A stretch of DNA of 64,000 nucleotides from Lunularia cruciata (lineage: Eukaryota > Streptophyta > Marchantiopsida > Lunulariales > Lunulariaceae). The stretch covers positions 27,285,001 to 27,349,000 of the forward strand of contig OX419755.1 in the NCBI GenBank assembly GCA_948567375.1, in the 5' to 3' direction. Made by a program: the position numbers and the translations under genes. This document shows positions 36,034 through 48,144 of this stretch, one piece after another. Position 1 is the stretch's first letter. Every line of letters starts with the position of its first letter. The notes below the pieces were generated by a model, which saw only the letters and a list, made by a program, of their open reading frames with translations, was not told the origin of the DNA and ran no database searches.

Positions 36034-37805
36034 ATGGCTACACCTTCCCATGTGGGGTCGCCTAGAATGGGTTGGGATACACCATGCTCGGTGTGTCACC
36101 AACGCTTTACCTCGCAAGAGGTAAAGACCCATGTGAGAAGGATGCACAAGGACTATGATTGGACCACTTGGGATGCACACGTGAGACGAGCGACCATATC
36201 GACAGCAATGACACTCTGGATTACACACGCTTCTTCTATCCCTTTGTTGATCGTTCCCAAGGATACCGATCGCGTCGTGGGAGTGGTTAGCTTCTCGGTC
36301 GGGTTGCATTTTGGGGTTATTTGAGATTAGTTTTCCATGTCCACGTCTATCCCATAGGTTACCCCGCACACTCCATGATGAGGCTAGACAGGCTTTTCGC
36401 CTACCACTTGATCATTTGGCACGTGATTCCTTGGACGAGTTAACATGGTTCCTATTTCTCTTACTCCCTTGATGGTGTCTTCGTTATGCTAGAGGGGGAC
36501 GTGCAGGGCATAGAGAGGTGGATGCTAGATTTTGTCAATTCCAAGTGGGGGATTGGGCAGCCCTTCAGGAGGAGTCTGTTCGGGCTACATGATTTAGGAC
36601 ACAAGCATCGCCATAGGATACCACAGAGTCCACTCGATTACGACAATGTAGGACATGGGTCAAGCGGGAGAGTTTAGTAGAGCAGCACGAGCGCTACACC
36701 CTTTGTCTACAGCGAGTCATACTAATGAGACTTTCTCTTCCCTATGCTCACTACATCCTATAGCAGTAGAGAGACTAATACTAGAGGTCTTAGATTATTA
36801 GCTTGAGTAGTCTTTATGTCTTGATAGGTCGTTATTTGCACAAGCATTGTGCATTGCCCCTTGCCTTTCCTCAGGAGGCTTGTCAGGGATGGTTTATGAG
36901 CACCTTAGAGATTACTTCCAGGCAGATGATCCTTCTAGTGGTTTTACTGAGTTGTTTCAGGTGGTTGTAGCACTAGCAAGAGAAGACATTCCTATATCTG
37001 TTAGTCGGGTGTTAGGTGCTAGTCAACTTCTCACGATGGAGAAGGACATAGGAGGCATTAGACCGATTGCTATTGGAGAGATCTTTTTGTGGTTGGTCAG
37101 TCGTACCATTGTCCTTCAGCATCATTCTCACTTTGGACAACATCTTAGTCCAGATCAGTTTGGAGTAGCTACACCTGGTGGATGTGAGGCTGTATCTCTA
37201 GGCATGAGAGCACTCCTATATATCCATCCATCTGGAGTGGGTCATCCTATAGGTGGATGTTGAGAACGCTTTTGATAGCATCTCACGGGCATCCATCTTT
37301 AGAGAGCTTAGGGAGGCTGGTGGATCCTTGGCAAGTCTCATTCCTTTTGTGCGGTCGTTTTACGGCTCAATTGCTTCCCTTTACTACCAGGATGGTGGTT
37401 CACAAGAGGGAGTCACCGTCTTGGAGTCAGCTGTTGGTACACATCAGGGAGATCCTTTGGAAGAGTCCTTATTTGCCATGGCTCACTTTAGAGCTCTCCT
37501 ATCTACTACTTTGGCCATGCCAAGTTGTGTATTTCCCTCCTTGGAAGATGATACACATCATAGGCCTTGTAGATCCGATTAGGCAGGCCTTTGACTACTT
37601 GACTACCGAGCTACATCTAGTAGGCTTGAGAGTCAAGGTATCAAAGTGTAGTGCATGGTCCCCTTTAGGTATCCCTCCCCACCTTGAGCTTCCGAAGGGG
37701 TGTATCACATCCACAGATGGACTTCGTGTTCTTGGAGTGCCGGTAGGATCAGAGGATTTTGTCACACGCTTCCTAGACATTGCCCTTGCAGAGGATGTTC
37801 TCCTC
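36034..37805 (+). pseudogene. Retrotransposon ORF, 5' half: C2H2 zinc finger and reverse transcriptase
   Basis: The first reasonable start is the ATG at 36,034 (context GCCATGGCT). A C2H2 finger follows (CSVCHQRF, then KTHVRRMH). After a broken stretch, 36,847-37,263 gives GLSGMVYEHLRD, MEKDIGGIRPIAIGE and DQFGVATPGGCEAV. A frameshift near 37,255 leads to motif A (VDVENAFDSISR) and motif B (GTHQGDPLEESLF); motif C reads LEDDTH with both aspartates kept. A second shift near 37,565 leads to GLRVKVSKCSAWSP and the thumb motif GLRVLGVPVGSEDF, ending EDVLLP. These are the standard non-LTR RT blocks, and the shifts show it is inactive. The opposite 3' half lies at 34.2-35.6 kb. Confidence 0.85.
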
Positions 37806-37841
37806 CCATCTCCACACTATCCGGATAAAAGGAAATACTGA

Positions 37842-39089
37842 GTGTTGGTTGTTCCTCAATGTCTATGATTGCATTCTTCACCACTTATACATAATCCACA
37901 AATTTGCTGCAACTCGCTACTCATTAGCGTTACTCATTATTTGAGTTACAGATAGAAACTAGTGTTTAGATGCAACTTTCTTCATTACTCACAAAATTGA
38001 AGGCAAAGAGATAGAGTGAATGTTTGCTCCACTGAAGAAAAAAATCCCTATATAATTAAATTTGAAGTTTACATGGTTGAAGATGTGCTTCATTTGCTAC
38101 TCTAATAATTTTAGTGTACTCGAGCGTTTGAGCACACAGCCTTGTGATGGCTTCTTCCAGAATTTGAGTAAATATATGTACTTGTCTACAGGCACGATGC
38201 TTGGAGTAAGCGAACAAGAACTCCTTATTTTCCTTCTCAAATCCTATCCACACTATGAGCGAAAGATTCAACATTAGAATGGTATCTTGGTCTATAAAGC
38301 CGCTAAAGACAAACCACGCAAACGATCAAGGAATAACATGAATAGGGGTGAGTTAAATACGGGACTTGTTAAAATTTGACATTACTAAGAGAGAAAATTC
38401 AATCTCCTAGTCCTTTGTACTATGGCACTTCTAGAACAAGCAGTTTCGGGTTGAGAAGACCAAACCCTCTGTTAGTCATACTATAAGACACAGTTCGGAA
38501 ACCTCGAATGGACTTTACCGTCAAAAAGAAAGTTAGAATAAGGAAGAAGCAACAAACGATTCCTTATCAATTTTAAAACCCTATCAAGCTCACCGCCATA
38601 AAATCCAACCTCTACTTGCGATCACGGGCTTTAATCGTATATTTAACTCAATTTTTTATAATTTTAAATGCAGTAGAAATATAATAAGTACCTTAAATAT
38701 AATCTTCTCACTTAAACCCACAAACATTTACTATTTCATATAAATCATCTACTACTACAAGGGTTATATTATAAAGTTCAACCTTTGAATTCTATCTTGA
38801 TTCTCAACATGTCAGATTCTCTATTTAATGATATCCTTTTTAAATTTCCTAAATCCTCAACGTTTGACTACATTTACATTTGCCTTGAGATACCGCAAAA
38901 CTGGTGATATTTATATCTTTGTTTTCTATTCAAAATTCCTCAGTCCCTGACGTCTTATTTCATTATTTATCTTGATATATAGCAAAATTGATAATATTTA
39001 TATTTCTTCCTAAAAACAGTCTAGAACAATCTTGGAATGTTTGCTAAAGTCAACCATCGATATGAATCATTAGTATTTTGTATTAAGTT
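37842..39089. other. AT-rich spacer, no gene seen
   Basis: Short frames on both strands overlap around 38,056-38,277, and none is recognisable. No repeat or RNA gene stands out. Confidence 0.5.
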
Positions 39090-39689
39090 TTACTGTTTGA
39101 AATTTATATGAGCAGAAGCCCACCACTTTTCCACCTCATGCATGTACTTTAGAAATAAGTTGCACACATCATACAAAAGAAGGCAATTGAACCTTTCCAA
39201 ATCTGTCGATTTTGGAATCTGTCGATTGATCAGAACATCTATGTCTGAAGTTACAAGTGGGAACTCAGCCATCGAAACGAAAACTCATTGATTGATAATA
39301 TTTTATTTCTCGTACAATATATATTTGAGTGGTTGCTGGCTCCGAACAGGACAAATAAATCTGCAAGTACGTACTTTACTTTCTTGTATCAAGAGAAGGC
39401 CAACTTGACATGAAGTCATAATCAAGAGAGTGGTCTCAATCTCCTTGGATTAAATATCGTTGATGTGCATACCTTTCTGTCCACATCTTTCTTCAAGCCA
39501 AGGATGATAGCCAAGGGTAAAGCCATCCTCCTTCAAAAGGAGTTCATGCAATGGCGTTTCAGTTTTCCGAAGGATTCTTACATTGAGTTGAGATTTGATA
39601 TGCAGCAGCTGATGGATAACCCTCATCACTTCTACTTTAATATGATTCGGAACATCAGGCTGATTAAGAGTTGATGGAGTTGATGTCAT
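39090..39689 (-). CDS. Possible small two-exon gene, unidentified
   Basis: Two minus-strand ORFs join in frame across a plausible 228-bp intron. Exon 1 is 39,689-39,473, ending AAAG before GTATGC. Exon 2 is 39,244-39,090, preceded by CCACTTGTAACTTCAG. The product would be 123 residues, with PLHELLLKEDGF, GYHPWLEERCGQK and MHEVEKWWASAH as its most distinctive parts. I recognise no family. A pyrimidine-rich acceptor just upstream of the start suggests a leader exon or that this is the 3' end of a larger, decayed gene. The in-frame join is the main support; it could also be chance or a gene fragment. Confidence 0.3.
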
Positions 39690-42600
39690 GTACTCGAGCT
39701 ATTGAATTCACCTAAAGTACAAGTAAAGGCAAAAGAAGAGTGGAGTGTATTCTTACTGCAGAATACGACACTGTAGTATCCATATTCATGATAAATTGTT
39801 GATCTCCATGTTCAAATCGTGATAGAAGAGATGGGGAAAGCGAGAAGTAAGCTTATCTTATTGGTCTACTATGAGTCGTAATGGAGTAGGCGATGTTTTG
39901 CTGAGGTTTCAGTCCTTTTTGGCTATGATAATTTAGCAAGTATTGGGGACCAAACCAATGGGATTAGAGTCCACTTTTTTAGACTTTTGAGATCCACGAT
40001 ATGTCTATGTCAATCTCCTTCCATTAAAATTAAACTCAAGAATTCTTAAGTTTCCTTATATGTAGACAGGATCTCCAGCACATCGCTATCTAATGACAAT
40101 TATAGCATGGAGAAATGAAAGGCAGGAGGGTACAAAGAAAAGTATCTCTCATGTTCAACAATTAAGGGCAAAGGAAGACCAAGGACATAAAAAATGGAAA
40201 GTGAGAATTGGGTGGTACTTGCTACAGTCGCAGTCTTGACTACGCGGAAGCCACTTGTGACCATCCTTTTGGTGAAAACACAGCAGTGGATGAGAAGGAC
40301 AGTTAGAAGCTAAGCCGCGTAAGGCTCAAATGTCCTTTTCTTGTAGCGAGCTGGACAAGAGAACCGTGCGGTTGGAACCGCGTGGTTTTCGGTACGGAAA
40401 TCCAGGCAGGCAAGGCAGTGCGAGTGCGAGTCCTCGCTGTAAAACTGCGTTGTTGTACGTGCGTGTGTGAAAAGTACTCCAGTAAGTGGCCAGGTGGGAT
40501 TTCACTTACTAATATTTATCTCCATAAAAGAGCCAGTCACCGGAACTCCTAGGGATCTAGCTAAGCTAAGCGGCTCCATAGCTGACCTCGTTCGTCTTGT
40601 GGCTGCTCCATCGCTGCGCCTATGGTAGGGTGTGATCACCAAAATGACAATAAGTTTGAAAAGTCAATCTCTTCTCTTCTTTTACTGATGTTCTTGGCCG
40701 GGCAGGGTGTGGTGACCTAAACTACAGTGCTCATGAATCTTGGAATTCCAAATTCCATTTGATTTGAAATCATGTACATGGAATTTAGCTGTTGGAACAG
40801 CTTCTGCGAGTAGTGTAACGACCCCGGCAGATTTCGAGGTTAATGGCATCAGTACATTTCCATTCGGAGGTGAAGAAAGTGAAACGGAAGCGACAGAAAG
40901 GATGGGAAGACCCCATTGGTATAGCTATTGGCATAAAAGTATTTTCACCATAGGTTGACTCAAAATCTAGTCCTAGAAGTTTTTCTAAGATACTTCACTT
41001 AAAGAACCAGAAAGTTGCCTTTGCTTTTGGCATTCCTTAGCATATTTTTGTATTTTATTAATACGTAAGAAATTCCTAAATTGGTTATGAAAGCATCCGC
41101 AAGTTGAATTGGGTGACTACCAGTTTTAACTGGATTCACTCCGCCTAAGTGCCCTTCGTCTATGGTCCGTAAATCTTTAATCGGGAACTGTATCCAAGAG
41201 GAGTGTTGAGCTACGCTTTGGGTCTTCACAACTTAGCAAACTGAAATATCTAAGCGTCTAAACGCTTAGCAGACCTTCCTCTAATAGCACTCTGGTAATT
41301 TCTCTCTGAGCTTCTTAAGCCTTTTTTTCCTATCCATTTGAAAGCTCCAACACGGGTATTATTTTGTGAAGTGCACCATTTAAGTAGCAATATGCAATAT
41401 GTTCTCTGCGGATTAGATTGTGGGAAAACGAAGATTTAATTTTTATGCTACGTCTTCTCATGTCCTCTTCAAAAACCTTTAATCTCATAAACATAGGCAA
41501 AGTGATGAATAACTAGCTTGCTTCAGAAAAGTCATAATGGGTTTGATTCGATACAACATCTTATAAGGAGCCCGGGGTCTTTTAACTATTAGGAGGCCCT
41601 TTCAAAAGGCTAAAAGAGACGGGGTTTGAAAGATATTCTTGAAATTTGATCAAGTCCCGCGGTGATAAAAGAATTTGAGAAGAGAAGTTATAAAAGTCTT
41701 GTATACCTTACAGTCAAATTGTTATAGGAGTGGACTCAAGTACTCGATGTTCTAGAAGAAAGTAAATCTGCTTAGTCTGGGTTTATACTCCAAGGGCAAT
41801 GGACGACTTGGTGGATTTGTCCAATCGTCCAGTAATCTTATTTAGTCTTCACAACTGTTTCTCTTTTCTTTTTGGTGTGGTCATGCACCTCAACTAAGCA
41901 AATTTGTTGTGGTATTGATTGAGCAACGAATCTACCGAAAGGACTGTGATGCGGTCTTATAGAGGTTTCCACAACTGAGTCGGTCAGTCAAACCGGATGT
42001 GTAATTCTGGTATTAGAGAGCCTATCATCGGTGAAGTAGGATGAATAGGACTTATAAGGTTTGGTGTACTTATTTGGATTATAATCTATAGGCGACTTCA
42101 CTACTTACAAGAACATGTGGGTATGTTCCTAGTAAATAGTGCACTATAAGGAACATACTATGAGTGACTTGAGTAAATAAGAAGGATTAAGATTACAAGT
42201 AATCCCACGGTTCAAGGTAGAGATAACATAATTAGTTAAAATATATTTCTAGATAATGATACTAAAGTTATATGTAGAAAGTTAGTTAAATGATTTTAAC
42301 GTGGGATGTAGAAAGCTAGCTATGATCTGTTTTGTATATAATAGGTTATGCTCCACTCAGCATTGGTTTTGCTTTTACCCAGACTAGTTTTTGAGGTATT
42401 TCTCTTGGTTTTCTTTATTCTAGGCTTTTTCCATTTTCTAATCTGGATCTTGTCTTGTTTGGATCTTGAATGTCTTGTTTATAAAACTAAAATTTCTAGA
42501 GTTCTAATTTTAAAGTGCAGTAAATGATCAAAGCATTTCTCACAAAAATAGGAATCGATCAAAATGAGGTCAAAAGACAACAGAGTCCCTATTATTGTTG

Positions 42601-45600
42601 TTGTCATCATTCTCAGTTTAGTACACTCAATATTGCAAGCTTTCTTCTGGATACATGTTCAATAAAGCAAATGCCACAAAGGATGTGGACTCTATGTGAC
42701 AGAAGTTGATATGACAAATACACGGAGATATCTATATTTTGACAATGGTATAAAAACTGTGTGAACGTTAGCATCAAACTTAGCATAAAACCAACCTAAA
42801 AAGGTATAACTTGGAAACAAAAAGAAAAGAAATACAAGGCAGTTAAAAATGCATAATGGAAGCAATCCCAATATCCATCTACAAAGCATTAAAATATAAC
42901 TACAATAGTAAACTGAGTAATTCCAGTTTGGCTTCAATTAGTTGTGGAGTTGATTTAGGAACAGCCAGAACCTTACACAATGACTCTAAAAGCTTGTACT
43001 AAAGAATTGAGCTAGAGAATTAAGGTAGAGTCTCTTAAATCCAAATCTATTCTTTCTAGTGGATTAACCTTAGGCCCTTCACTAAGATTATAATCTTAAC
43101 TCTGACATCCCCTCCTTTAACTAGAGTTGAACAAGATGGGTGGTAATTGATCTGCCTTATGGTCTACTTAGGCGCGGGATGGGTTGTGAACCGGAGTGGA
43201 CACTGCAGTCGAATTGATCGGCCAAAATTAAGCTCACTGGGTCACCGCATTAATGAGGCATTAATAGAGTGGACAGACCTTAACCGGTGATAACCAACGC
43301 AAAGATAAAATTGATACTCAGACGACCAAATTACACAATTCAGAAGATTCAGAGATTTGGTAACTTGAGGTCGCCCGGTCACAACTCCACCCAAACTATA
43401 GTCTTTCTGCAATTTCTTAACTCCACGCCCCACGTGGTGTAGATTGGTCCAATTAGTGCAATTCAATATCAAAGGGTAAGCCTTGTTTAAGGATCTTCCC
43501 TTAAAGTAAGAGAAACATAATAATAACATTTGTCTGGTTTGTTAGTAGTTTAGATTGTTTAGACCTCAGCTACAAGCGTTTACATTTCGCTTCCGGATTA
43601 TTCTCAAGTTACCCCGTGAATATCTGAACAGACGTTTTGACTTGGTTTGTATACATAGTGGAAGAAAGTGGAGGCATAGTCTTAAGGAGCACTCGTGCGA
43701 GAAAGAAACATGATTTCACTGGACAAGGCGTTTCGTAAATATTGCCATTATTTCTCCAAATCTCAAAATGCCTCATGTAGTAGTTCTGCACGTGGCCGTG
43801 TTCATTCACTGGTTCGTTCATGCGGCCATGTCTAGTCCCTTCACTACTCCTTTTTGTCACTGCAGCTTGTAGGTTTGTCTTCACTAAGTAAATAGAGCTC
43901 TGAATATATTGTGAAACTATTCAAAAAAGGTTATAATTATAACCGAGGAGGCTCTAGTCTTATGTGAGAGAAATTTTGCTATTTTATAACTTAAATAGTA
44001 ATGGAAGTATCCGTTTAGTTTAGGGTATATAGAGAGTATTTAATCTACTTGTAGGTTCACCATAAATACGTGTAGTGTGTAAACAGTGAAAATTACCCTT
44101 ACAGTGTCGAGGGGTCAGATGATACATATTGTGCGAGTTAAACTCTGTAGAGTACTCACGTAGTGAAGTGAAGAAAACGTACATAAGAGAATAAGAATAA
44201 GATCAGCTACATGAGATTATCTTCTGCGGGACCGGAGTCCTCGGGGACTTCAGTCCTTGCTTTCCCTTGGTGGTCTTCAAAGACCAAGGGACAGTAAATA
44301 TAAACTATTCAAAGTAGACGTATACACAGTGCCAGGGCGGGGTGCGCAGCCGACATCGCGCATGAGTGAGTGCCAACCGCGTAAGGGAACTGCGCGCTCA
44401 AACTAAACGTTTTGCACAGCAGATTGGATGACGCTCGCTTTGTATTGCGCAAATCTCTCTTTCGCGTCCTCACATAATCCAACTGTCTCCGTTGCCTAAA
44501 TCCACTCTTCGACAGAAGAAAATACGAATATGGTGAGATATGGAAAACAAGAAAGTAGTCTGTGTATGACAAGATAATAAGAATTCAAAGGACGAAAGTG
44601 GAACCAGCAAGTAACAAGTAAATGTATATTCATATCTCGTTACTGTTTCTAGTCGATGATGATGGTAATCGGAAGTATTATATCTTGAGAGCATGTGGTA
44701 TCAAAACTGACGATTTTGACAAGAATTGATAAGCACATATTAGACTATCAAAACCAAGGATGGAGGTTTAACCACTAAATTCAAATTCTCTTGCAAAGCA
44801 ATTTCGAAACAGCTTGGCAGAGTTCGACAGCATCAATGTGATAGAATTCTCGCGAGTTAAGAATTTGCAAGTCGGTTTCTCACATTATGGACCCTTTCAC
44901 AATCTCAAGCCCTTGTTACACAACACCATTAGAAGTAGTTCTTTGAGCAGAAATTTTCAAATGAAAAGAATACACACAAGCCAGGTATCATTGCTGCATT
45001 CTTTCCAATTTGTGAGGAATAATTCGAGTATTATTTGTAACTTTGGAATCTCCTAGTATCTTAACTGAAGTTGAAGTTGAAGTTGAAGTTGAAGTCCGTC
45101 AGTTAGAGCTTTACCCGGTTTCTTTCCAAAAGACCGGAAATAACCTGCTAGAAATGGTATGTAATTTCTAATATACTTTGATTTATTGTGTGGATGACAA
45201 TGTACCTTTCTATAGAATGGAATAATCGTCCATTGTCTAAACTGGAACTTACCGTCAATAATTTATACGGGACCTCCACCTTCTTGTTATATATTTCTAT
45301 TATATTTCCTTGTAATTTAAAGCTTTAAATCTCCTGTTATTTTTCTTCTGTCCCCGCTTTTTCAAGTTGGGTCCGTTATTAAGGGTATAAATCTTGGATG
45401 GAATGTTATGGCAGAGAAATGTGTACTGAAAATCGAGCTTGAGATGCGCATCGTGCTCTTTTACACAGGACTAGGTTAGTTCTTGACCGTAAACATAACC
45501 CTGGTACGCAAGCGCGGTACCACCTTGCTGGAATCCTCGTTCGCGGAATACACCTGCGGGGGTTCCGCAGAAATACGTGATTGGTGTTATCATGGCCCCC

Positions 45601-46560
45601 GTTGGTCGTAATTGCTGGGCTGCTCGAATGAGTTCAATGGAAGGGCAGGGAGAGTCGACGGTCCTCCGCCGTCAAGCAAATTGTTGCTGGGGGTGGTGAA
45701 GGACATGTGGGGAAAGGTAGAGAGGCGAGAGAGGAAAAAGCGTTGCAATCGCATATATGTCGGACAAAGAACCAAAAATCGCATCATTTGCCATCCGTTT
45801 GCAGTTTTCGCCATTTCTACGACTCTTTCGTACGGGTTTGTCGGTGGTTTACTAACCCTCCGCCGTCCTTTCCCAGCTCAGCTAGATTTGGCGCTGATAT
45901 TTGCTCAGCCTTCATACTTTTTCCCCCGATAATACTCGACCCGTATCTTAGTTGCTCGGTGAAAATAATACCTTTTTCCTTTAACTCCTAGCTTGACCCA
46001 ACGATGGTTTTCACTTCTACCATGATTAATATTATTTATCCTCGGGATCTACGCTTTCGGTCCGCTCGGCCTGTCGGCTGAAAACTATGAAGTAAAGAAG
46101 TAAATGTCCACTTCAATTACCCCATGATTGGCTTCCGACTAGTTCTGACCACGGTTGGCTCTAGCAAGACCGCGGTCCAGTCCAGGTTAGTTTCGCGATT
46201 CGTTAACACGATAGCGGAAACGAAATGTCTGGTTCCCCGGGCTTTACCCGGCCCGTCCCCAGACTTCTGGACGGGGAAAGCTCTTGAAGCGTAGGTACAT
46301 CGAGCGTACTTCCGCACGTGTGCGGGGCCGGCCCTAGAAAATTTCGGGGGCTTGAGGACAGGCTTACGTGGTCATACTACCCTAGTGGCAAAGACGGTCT
46401 CCCTCCTCCACGCGGCACAATCTTACTCGGCGACTAGCCGTAACAGGGACCCCCCGTAGTTTACCATTTACTCTCCCTCCGCTTCTGGTCCTCTCAGTTC
46501 TATCTATCCTGGTCCTCCCCTGTGTGCTCCTCCCAGTAATTTTTCGTATAAAGTAGGGAG
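39690..46560. other. No recognisable gene
   Basis: Nearly 7 kb of mixed composition. Short ORFs (for example 43,242-43,529 and 43,609-43,884 minus, 45,612-45,932 plus) have no motifs or matching splice context. 45.5-46.5 kb is GC-richer and approaches the RAPTOR leader. Small hairpins are at 40,362-40,387 and 44,234-44,291. Confidence 0.45.
45067..45100. repeat. Hexanucleotide microsatellite (GAAGTT)n
   Basis: Five GAAGTT units followed by GAAG. Confidence 0.9.
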
Positions 46561-48144
46561 CCTTCTCAAAGAAACCCTTTCAGTTCCCTGCGTTCCTTCC
46601 CCCCCCCCCCCCCGCCCCCCCTCCCCAACTCTGTTGAAAGAGTTCCGAGTCCTGCAGCAGCAGCAGCGACGACATCGTCTTAGAGAGATTTGAGGAGAGG
46701 AAAGAAGCTGTGGAAGAAAGAGGAGAGGATAGTAGCCGACGGTGGTGAGGGAGAGACGAGAGGAGAGCGATTTGTGAGGAAAGAGAGAGAGGAAGGAAGG
46801 AAGGAAGGAGAGGCGATCTCGAGCGAGGCCCGACCCCACTTGGTGTGGCATTTTCTTTGGTTTGCTTGTTTCTTTTGCCATGGGGAGTGTGTGTGGTAGC
46901 AACAGAAGCGCACAGACAGAGGGACACAGAATTGGTGTTTCGGCTTCTTCTGGCTTTGGCACTGGTGCTGCTAGTGCTTTTGGTGGGAGGGTGCGTTTGT
47001 CGTTATAGTGCGCATCTTCGCTCCATCATGGGTTGGAGCTCTGTGGAAAAATTCTTTCTCTGGCTAGCGAAGACAGGGAGCGAGGGAAGGAAGGAAGCAG
47101 CAGAGGCAGTCAAGGGAAGGGCAGGAAGGTCAAGGAAGCATAGCAGTAGAGAGGTAGTAGTAGTGGCGAGGGTGTGCATTGAGTGTGTGTAGTGTGTCTG
47201 AGTGTGCGAGATAGGGAGAGGGAGAGGGACACCTTTTGTGCATAGCGTGTAAGCAGTTTAGACTTTGCTTTTCCAAATTCTTTTCCGTCTCGCTTGAGGC
47301 GTGTTCGAGTCTGTGACTTCACGGTCGCGGGGAATTGCACACTACGGCCGGTGCACTTGAGTTCTCGGCCGCAATTGAGCACCCGAGTGTTGGCCTGGGA
47401 TTCTTTCTAGTGCATGGCGTTCGATGCAATTTGGTGCGAAGCGCTTGGCCTCCACAATTGCACATGTTTCGACTGAAAATCTGCTTTCTTCCTTCCTTCT
47501 TAGGTTCCGGACTTTCAAAGTTGTGACATAAGTTGGGTGAACATCCTCATCTGCTTTCTTTCTCTTGTCCTACGTATTGTAGTGTTGCGGCCTCTTCGGC
47601 ATTGCATGGCTTGTCCTGTACACGGATTTGGAGCGTGCCTAGGTTTCTTTACCAGACAGGGCCGAGATGCAAACGACTGTCCGTGATCGTTCCTCTTTCC
47701 TTGGAAGGTGTGGCTCTGCTGATATGGTGCTGATTCAAGTGCAACACAGTGGTCTAGCCTCGCATGAGTGACGAGTGGGGTTAGCTCGGTTTCTCAAGGG
47801 ATTCTAAAACTTCAATACGGCTGTTCTATTTCTCAGTCTATTGGATGCCAGGAGCAGACGTGAAACGCGTTCCGAAGAGGAGAGAGAGTCATGTATGAAA
47901 GTGGCCTACGATGGACTCCACAGCTCACTTACGCGTTCGTGCTTTGGCGGCCCCCGGACACTTCTCAGTTCATTTACGTCGTCATTGCATGTACTCGCAC
48001 TGAAATCGGTCACAGTCCAGGTAGCATACACTGTACGATGAAATTCGGAAAGAGTCGACGCCCAGGGTTTGCAGGTGACTACAACGAATCCCTGTTCAAA
48101 AGAAGAATACAGGATTGTTGAAGGAATGTTGGCTAAGAGGCAAT
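46561..48144 (+). promoter_or_regulatory. GA/CT-rich promoter and 5' leader region of RAPTOR
   Basis: A C15-G-C run at about 46,599-46,622 is followed by purine-rich sequence (GGAAGGAAGGAAGGAAGG, GAGAGAG, GTGTGTG) until about 47,230, then normal gene-like composition to the ATG at 48,145. Long GA/CT tracts are common in plant core promoters and leaders. The transcription start and any leader intron are not determinable here. The in-frame leader codons before 48,145 (MLKECWLRGN) lack family resemblance, so I start at MALGD. Confidence 0.5.
46599..46622. repeat. C-rich homopolymer run (C15, G, C7 and more)
   Basis: Fifteen C bases, one G and then further C bases at the edge of the RAPTOR leader region. 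It could form i-motif or quadruplex structures and may be a weak spot of the assembly. Confidence 0.9.

Larger units (their letters stand above)
34117..37805. mobile_element. RLE-type non-LTR retrotransposon with inverted 5' portion
   Basis: Two head-adjacent segments belong to one element type. On the plus strand, about 35,640-37,805 encodes a C2H2 finger and the reverse transcriptase through its thumb. On the minus strand, about 35,630 down to 34,117 encodes the rest: the thumb-to-linker part, the CCHC-like knuckle, the restriction-like endonuclease and the 3' end. The break lies within the same coding stretch in both halves, with an overlap or gap of no more than about 40 bp. The second, uninverted copy at 61.65-64.0 kb supplies the continuous order. 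This geometry is what twin priming produces in non-LTR elements. Frameshifts and stops in both halves mean the copy is dead. Confidence 0.8.
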
